Origin: Bacteroidales bacterium | Lineage (GTDB): Bacteria > Bacteroidota > Bacteroidia > Bacteroidales > P3 | Assembly: GCA_017545365.1 (NCBI GenBank) | Contig: JAFWOP010000068.1 | Coordinates: 1 to 9,636 of the forward strand | Direction: 5' to 3' | Length of the DNA: 9,636 bases | Shown here: in pieces, positions 5,719 to 9,636 of the stretch | Numbering within the stretch: the stretch's first letter is position 1 | Layout: the number at the start of each line of letters is the position of its first letter | The notes under the pieces: model-generated | Seen by the model: only the letters and a program-made list of their open reading frames with translations | What the model was told of the DNA's origin: nothing | Databases searched by the model: none | Made by a program: the position numbers and the translations under genes

Positions 5719-7194
5719 ATGAAAACAAACATAAATAAAAGATACCTTACTGCTGCGGTATGCCTCATGGTGTGTGTGACAGCATTCGCTCAGGCGCAGA
5801 GCGACAGTTCGGACAGGGTACTTCTCTCGTCGTGTCCAAGCGTATGGACCAGCTACAGCAACCCTAGAGAAGAATACAGCTTTGTGAGAAGCAACGCGAC
5901 GAATCATGTGGTATATATCCGGGAGAAAGAAAAAGTAGATGGCAGGGTGATTCACACCTTCATCGTCAAACGTACTGACCTTTCGGAGGTGGCTTTTTCC
6001 ACCTCTTTCCTCCCCCAACCCTATTTATCGGTGGAGATTTTGGACATGAGGCTTTATGAGGACACCTGCTATTTTTGTGGAAAGTATATTATACATTTGC
6101 GCGACTCAATAGTGAGAGAGCCTAGGACTAGAGGGTTTGTGGGGCGTTTTGTGACAACAGAGATGATAGGGGATTCGGGGTCGGTGAAATATTATATTGT
6201 TGATTCGGCGTATTTGCTGACACGTCTGGCAATCAGCCAGGGCAATGGTTCTCCGTTGTTGATTAGCGCTATCGGAGAGGCGTATCCTTCTGGGAAAGAT
6301 TGTATTGTGGAGATGAAAAATGGTGGGGCGTTAGGGTGGAAAAGGATCTATGATATAGTTTATACTGCCGACAATCTCATCTTTTCGGATATCATGAAGA
6401 TGGGCGACAGCCTCACGTTGCTGGCCCAGTACAGCTGCATCAATGACAACCCGCCAGGCTCTATCGACTATGACTATAACCATCAGGTGTTCCTGCTGGA
6501 CAGGTTTACCCTTATGGGATGCAAAGCCACCCATGGCTCAGTGCCGTGCTATATGGCTTTGTATAGCCTGCCAGTAGTGCAGGATTACTATTTCCATCAC
6601 GACAGGGCACCGATGCGTCTGTTCCATATCCAGGACAAAAAAAACAAGTTTGGTGTGGCGTTCGGGGTAGAGGAGGAAAACGGATTTCATAGCGGCATCA
6701 GGCTGTTTAAATTCCAACATGCCTGGGAATATTACAGCAGCCTATACTATCGGGCAGGCACGAACACGGAGATAAAAGAAATAGGGAATCATTACAAGAC
6801 GGATACCCTGTATGTCCTGTCAAAGGATAACGCAAACCCTAACGGCCTGATAACCGTACCCTCAATGGGTATAGGTGCGTATCCTGTCACCGTTTTGAAG
6901 CACTATGCATACACTTTCAATTCTCTGACGCAGAAATTTGCCGGGAGCCACATAGACATTTCGGGTCATGACAATTTCTCTACGTTTCATCTGTTTGACC
7001 AAAATATCTACAGCCTCTCGTCACCCTCATGTTTCCAAATATATACCCGCGAATATGAACCCCTTTCCAAGGGCCGGGCCGAAGGGCATCGCGTTGTCTG
7101 GGATTACTCGGAAGAAAGAAAGTTCGACTGGACGACGGCGGAAATAAACAAAATACAGATAGAAAAAACTACTGTTTGTGAAAAATGCGACTAA
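5719..7194 (+). CDS. Secreted protein of unknown function, no sorting domain
   Basis: The ATG at 5719 follows an A-rich leader without a Shine-Dalgarno sequence. The 491-residue product starts with a signal peptide (MKTNINKRYL, a hydrophobic core, AFA) with predicted cleavage before Gln26 or Gln28; there is no lipobox. The rest is rich in Tyr, Asp and beta-prone segments, with repeated short strand-turn patterns such as DTCYFCGKYI, DSLTLLAQYS, HQVFLLDRF and DTLYVLSKD. This could be a beta-propeller-like fold, but I cannot define blades with confidence. It ends in TTVCEKCD, with no type A sorting domain, so it is probably periplasmic or uses another route. It is followed after 13 nt by the InlB-repeat gene and is probably co-transcribed with it. 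I do not recognise the family. Confidence 0.75.
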   Translation: MKTNINKRYLTAAVCLMVCVTAFAQAQSDSSDRVLLSSCPSVWTSYSNPREEYSFVRSNATNHVVYIREKEKVDGRVIHTFIVKRTDLSEVAFSTSFLPQPYLSVEILDMRLYEDTCYFCGKYIIHLRDSIVREPRTRGFVGRFVTTEMIGDSGSVKYYIVDSAYLLTRLAISQGNGSPLLISAIGEAYPSGKDCIVEMKNGGALGWKRIYDIVYTADNLIFSDIMKMGDSLTLLAQYSCINDNPPGSIDYDYNHQVFLLDRFTLMGCKATHGSVPCYMALYSLPVVQDYYFHHDRAPMRLFHIQDKKNKFGVAFGVEEENGFHSGIRLFKFQHAWEYYSSLYYRAGTNTEIKEIGNHYKTDTLYVLSKDNANPNGLITVPSMGIGAYPVTVLKHYAYTFNSLTQKFAGSHIDISGHDNFSTFHLFDQNIYSLSSPSCFQIYTREYEPLSKGRAEGHRVVWDYSEERKFDWTTAEINKIQIEKTTVCEKCD

Positions 7195-7207
7195 AAATAC
7201 AAATACC

Positions 7208-9355
7208 ATGAAAAAGATTGTTTTAATTATCGTCATGTCTGTGATGCAGACCGTAGCAGGGATTGCCCAGATACCGTATCCCTCAACCGACACGCTGCCC
7301 TGCGACGAACGGCAGAGGAACTATTTCTACAGCGAGTGGTATGATACCGTAGACTTTTATCTGCGCCCTGACTGCTACAGCTACTCTTCTGCTGATTTTC
7401 CAAATGATTTCTGTCGTCTTGAGCAGGTTTCTGAGGATTTGCCAGGATATATCAGCTGTTTTCAGCAGTATGCCCCACGGCGACTCCGAATCAAGGGGCT
7501 TTGGGCGATGGTCAGGCAATATGGCCCTCCATCTAATGCCAGAGTTAAAGACAGCACAAGGCTGCCCGAATACCTCTACCTCGGTTTTCGTGAAAAAGAA
7601 TGGCCTTATCCAAGCCATTCCACGTATAACTTCTTGGAGTTTGTGGATTCGGTCCGATGGGACACGGCGCAGCCCAAGATGATGTGTGTGAGGCAGACGG
7701 CGGATGAGCGGAAGCGCAATTTTTACTGCCATGTGTATGAGGCGCTGTTCGACACGGTGTACACCATCTCGGGCGAGTTTTGGATAGGGGGGTCTAACTA
7801 CAGCAACAAAAGTGATGGTGATGTTGTTACTAATACATTTGATCATTGGCCAACCTTCTATGTGGCACATTCCCCCTTTCCGGCTCTATTTGGAGAGCAC
7901 GTACCGAATCTGCCGTACTATATGAATTGTGAATGTCGTATCCGTGATGGTCTGTGGGATACTGAGATAGGACATCCGAATTATTATTATGGACCCTTCG
8001 GGGTTATCCTTGACGAGCCGCAGTACCTTGTGAAACTAACCTCGTCCGACGCCGCGCGAGGGATAGCCAAGCATACGGCATACTATCCCGCGGGGTCGCG
8101 CCAGACCATTACCGCCGTTGCCAGCCCCTGCTACCGCTTCAGCCATTGGAGCGACGGGGACACCGCCAACCCGCGCACCATACATGTGACGCAGGACACG
8201 TCGTTCACCGCCTATTTCGACACGGTGTCGAATATATATGAGGTGGCGGCGCGAAGCAACGACCTCGAGATGGGGCGCGCGGTGCTGCGAGAGTGGCCTA
8301 TATGTGACTCCACACCAAGAAACACCGACCCTGACAACCCTACTTTTACCCAGGATTCATTATTCTTTCCAGAATATAGGGTTATCGGGACCGACACAGC
8401 CTATTGCGAAGGGGATTCGGCAATATTCTGGGCGAGGCCCAAGTTTGGGAGCTATTTCTGGTATTGGAACGACAGCGTGAGGGAGAACCCGCGCACCATA
8501 CTGGTGACGCAGGACACGGTGCTGACGGCCATCTTCAAGCGTGAGGTGCCGCCAGAGTATGTGCGTCCGTGCCCCCGAGTCGGCAAGCCCCTGGCGGTGT
8601 TGCTGGACACAGGCCGGGTGATGCTGACGTGGGGGTGGGGCAGGAACGTCCGGCACCAAGACTGGGAGCTGGCATGGGGCCTGGCGGGGACGCCGCCCGA
8701 CTCGTGCGAGATAATACCATGCAGCGGCTTTGATTGGGTGTTGGACGGCCTTGACTCAGGAGTGCGATATGTGGCATACGTGCGTGGGCGGTGCCTGACC
8801 AACTCGGAACAGTACTACTACAGCGACTGGTCGGACAGCGTGGAGATATACTTCCCCAATACCAACCGATACACGGTGACGGTGACGGTGGACTATCAGG
8901 AGCGCGGACGAGTGTATGGCGGAGGGGAGTATGACGAGGGCTCGGTGGCGATGCTGACTGCCAACGCGTGGAACCCTTATAGCTTCTCGCAGTGGAACGA
9001 CGGCGACACGGCGAACCCGCGGTATGTGGTGGTGACGCAGGACACTGCATTCACCGCCCTGTTCGTGGAGCCGGAGCCGCCAGAAGGGGTTGCGACGGCT
9101 GACGGTGCGGGCATCACCTTCAGGCTGCTCCCCAACCCGGCATCGGGCAGTGTGTTTTGTGTTTTTGACGGAGAGGCGATTGCGGGCGGAGTGTTAGCGA
9201 TGACCGACGCCACAGGCCGCGAGCTGATGCGGCGCGAGTTGGAGCCCCACACCACCGGCCTCCGCCTCGACCTCTCCGCCCTGCCCTCTGGATCCTACTT
9301 CGTCACCCTTGCCACCCCGCAGGGCTCCAGCACCCAGAAACTGATTCTGAAATAG
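7208..9355 (+). CDS. Large surface protein: InlB-B-like repeats, fibronectin III-like module, T9SS type A sorting domain
   Basis: I chose the ATG at 7208 because a signal peptide begins there (MKKIVLIIVM, ending GIA before Gln22). The GTG at 7178 would overlap the previous gene and add a charged extension. The protein has 715 residues. Residues ~22-270 are an unrecognised, Tyr- and Trp-rich region with several Cys. Three divergent InlB-B/bacterial-repeat units follow at ~275-337, ~344-443 and ~554-619, with a shared W-(S/N)-D-x-x-x-x-N-P-R core, then VTQDT and T-A-x-F. Between units 2 and 3 lies a fibronectin III-like module (~453-550). Residues ~636-715 are a type A sorting domain (LLPNPASGS, TDATGREL, ending STQKLILK). 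The layout is that of a surface adhesin-like protein; the ligand is unknown. GC content rises sharply at about 8037, where the repeat region starts. Confidence 0.85.
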   Translation: MKKIVLIIVMSVMQTVAGIAQIPYPSTDTLPCDERQRNYFYSEWYDTVDFYLRPDCYSYSSADFPNDFCRLEQVSEDLPGYISCFQQYAPRRLRIKGLWAMVRQYGPPSNARVKDSTRLPEYLYLGFREKEWPYPSHSTYNFLEFVDSVRWDTAQPKMMCVRQTADERKRNFYCHVYEALFDTVYTISGEFWIGGSNYSNKSDGDVVTNTFDHWPTFYVAHSPFPALFGEHVPNLPYYMNCECRIRDGLWDTEIGHPNYYYGPFGVILDEPQYLVKLTSSDAARGIAKHTAYYPAGSRQTITAVASPCYRFSHWSDGDTANPRTIHVTQDTSFTAYFDTVSNIYEVAARSNDLEMGRAVLREWPICDSTPRNTDPDNPTFTQDSLFFPEYRVIGTDTAYCEGDSAIFWARPKFGSYFWYWNDSVRENPRTILVTQDTVLTAIFKREVPPEYVRPCPRVGKPLAVLLDTGRVMLTWGWGRNVRHQDWELAWGLAGTPPDSCEIIPCSGFDWVLDGLDSGVRYVAYVRGRCLTNSEQYYYSDWSDSVEIYFPNTNRYTVTVTVDYQERGRVYGGGEYDEGSVAMLTANAWNPYSFSQWNDGDTANPRYVVVTQDTAFTALFVEPEPPEGVATADGAGITFRLLPNPASGSVFCVFDGEAIAGGVLAMTDATGRELMRRELEPHTTGLRLDLSALPSGSYFVTLATPQGSSTQKLILK
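8030..8218 (+). repeat. InlB-B-like repeat unit 1
   Basis: Encodes residues ~275-337: Y-P-A-G-S-x-x-T-I-T-A, then FSHWSDGDTANPRT, then VTQDTSFTAYF. It has the form of the divergent InlB B-repeat, a small beta module common in Gram-positive and Bacteroidetes surface proteins. It shares the SDG/NDG-DTANPR core with unit 3. Confidence 0.75.
8237..8536 (+). repeat. InlB-B-like repeat unit 2, with an insertion
   Basis: Encodes residues ~344-443. The C-terminal half matches the other units (YWNDSVRENPRT, VTQDTVLTAIF). The N-terminal half carries ~35 extra residues (8299-8400, lower GC) between the opening strand and the CEGDSAIFWA strand. A 33-nt stretch (8486-8518) matches unit 1 (8168-8200) at 31 positions. 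Confidence 0.65.
8564..8857 (+). other. Fibronectin type III-like module
   Basis: Encodes residues ~453-550: a V-M-L-T-W first strand, a W-E-L-A-W second strand, then LDSGVRYVAYVRGRC and YYSDWSDSVEIYF. This is the same Tyr-x-x-(Val/Leu)-Arg-x-Arg-Cys and Trp-Ser pattern seen at 44-175 in the first, partial gene. Confidence 0.65.
8867..9064 (+). repeat. InlB-B-like repeat unit 3
   Basis: Encodes residues ~554-619: Y-x-V-T-V-T-V opening strand, G-R-V-Y-G-G-G-E-Y-D-E-G-S-V loop, then FSQWNDGDTANPR and VTQDTAFTALF. It is the unit closest to the classical repeat and leads straight into the sorting domain linker. Confidence 0.75.
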
Positions 9356-9407
9356 TGAACAATCTGATGAATAAAAGATTATAGGTTATGAAAAACCTGC
9401 CACCCAT

Positions 9408-9439
9408 GCCCCGCACACCCATACTGGAGTGTGCGGGGC
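9408..9439. terminator. GC-rich hairpin after the InlB-repeat gene
   Basis: The perfect 11-bp stem gccccgcacac/gtgtgcggggc encloses a 10-nt loop (ccatactgga) that can itself form a 3-bp stem. It lies 52 nt after the stop codon at 9355. It is the third member of the hairpin set (540-578, 5460-5495) and, like copy 2, is followed by cggaa. The remainder of the long element is not recognisable downstream. No T-tract follows on either strand. Confidence 0.55.
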
Positions 9440-9636
9440 GGAAGGAGGCAAGGCTGACCCCAGAAAGAGGATGGCAGAAAAGAGTCCTTTCCTGCTAAGG
9501 GGATTTCTAGAAATCACCTCGGAGAGGTGTGGCCATTAATAACGTTGCAGAAGTCGAGAGCAGAGCAAGCTTGCTTGCCTTGCCGAGATGCAGCAACGTC
9601 TCAGAGAAACACCGTACATGGCGCAGTGCGGTGATA
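9440..9636. other. Non-coding stretch dense in inverted repeats (candidate structured RNA or element end)
   Basis: Five consecutive foldable units lie after the 9408-9439 hairpin. 9474-9495 has a 9-bp stem with one mismatch and a 4-nt loop. 9502-9515 is a perfect 14-bp palindrome (gatttctagaaatc). 9515-9529 is cacctc-gga-gaggtg. 9542-9599 is bounded by acgttgc/gcaacgt and contains the 12-bp palindrome agcaagcttgct at 9564-9575. 9610-9633 pairs caccgtac with gtgcggtg. No convincing gene occupies it, and it runs off the window. It could be a structured RNA, a 5' leader of the next gene or the end of a mobile element. Confidence 0.45.

Noticed and set aside
7283..7870. Long minus-strand frames within the last gene (also 8535-9050)
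   Set aside because: They lie antisense to a well-supported gene with signal peptide, repeats and sorting domain. They arise from base composition and show no domain or signal.
9388..9498. 36-codon frame after the last gene
   Set aside because: It spans the 9408-9439 hairpin and most of the next one, so the sequence is better explained by structure. There is no ribosome binding site or recognisable protein motif.
9618..9636. ATG at 9618 as the start of the next gene
   Set aside because: Only six codons are visible, it sits in a hairpin loop, and no signal peptide can be judged.

Overview
The window looks like a chromosomal segment from a member of the Bacteroidetes, most likely Bacteroidales, that secretes proteins by the type IX secretion system (T9SS). 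Four proteins end in a type A T9SS sorting domain. Every visible N-terminus has a signal peptide followed by Gln. Start codons sit in A-rich leaders, and only one has a clear Shine-Dalgarno sequence. I see no replication, transposase, CRISPR, tRNA or rRNA gene. All real genes are on the + strand.

Layout: (1) 2-451 is the 3' end of a GC-rich gene encoding a fibronectin III-like module and a sorting domain. (2) 452-786 is intergenic and carries copy 1 of a ~230-bp repeat. (3) 787-5425 is a three-gene run: an S74 (endosialidase chaperone-like) protein with a sorting domain; a secreted protein with a sorting domain, 15 nt downstream; and an M6-like zinc metalloprotease that overlaps the previous gene by ATGA and is broken by a 1-nt frameshift near 3299. 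(4) 5426-5718 is intergenic and carries copy 2 of the repeat. (5) 5719-9355 is a two-gene run: a secreted protein of unknown function without a sorting domain, and a 715-residue protein with three InlB-B-like repeats, a fibronectin III-like module and a sorting domain. (6) 9356-9636 holds a third version of the GC-rich hairpin, then ~200 nt packed with inverted repeats.

Together the genes look like a battery of exported or surface-attached proteins: adhesin-like beta modules, a protease and accessory secreted proteins. No pathway can be assigned.

The most unusual signal is outside the genes. Each transcription unit is followed by a hairpin with the stem gccccgcac/gtgcggggc whose upper pairs co-vary among the three copies. 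In copies 1 and 2 this hairpin begins a longer element with a second conserved hairpin and a 64-nt block identical at 63 positions. The element lies 34-89 nt after one stop codon and ends 36-53 nt before the next start codon, so it could act as a 3' end, a 5' leader or an independent RNA.
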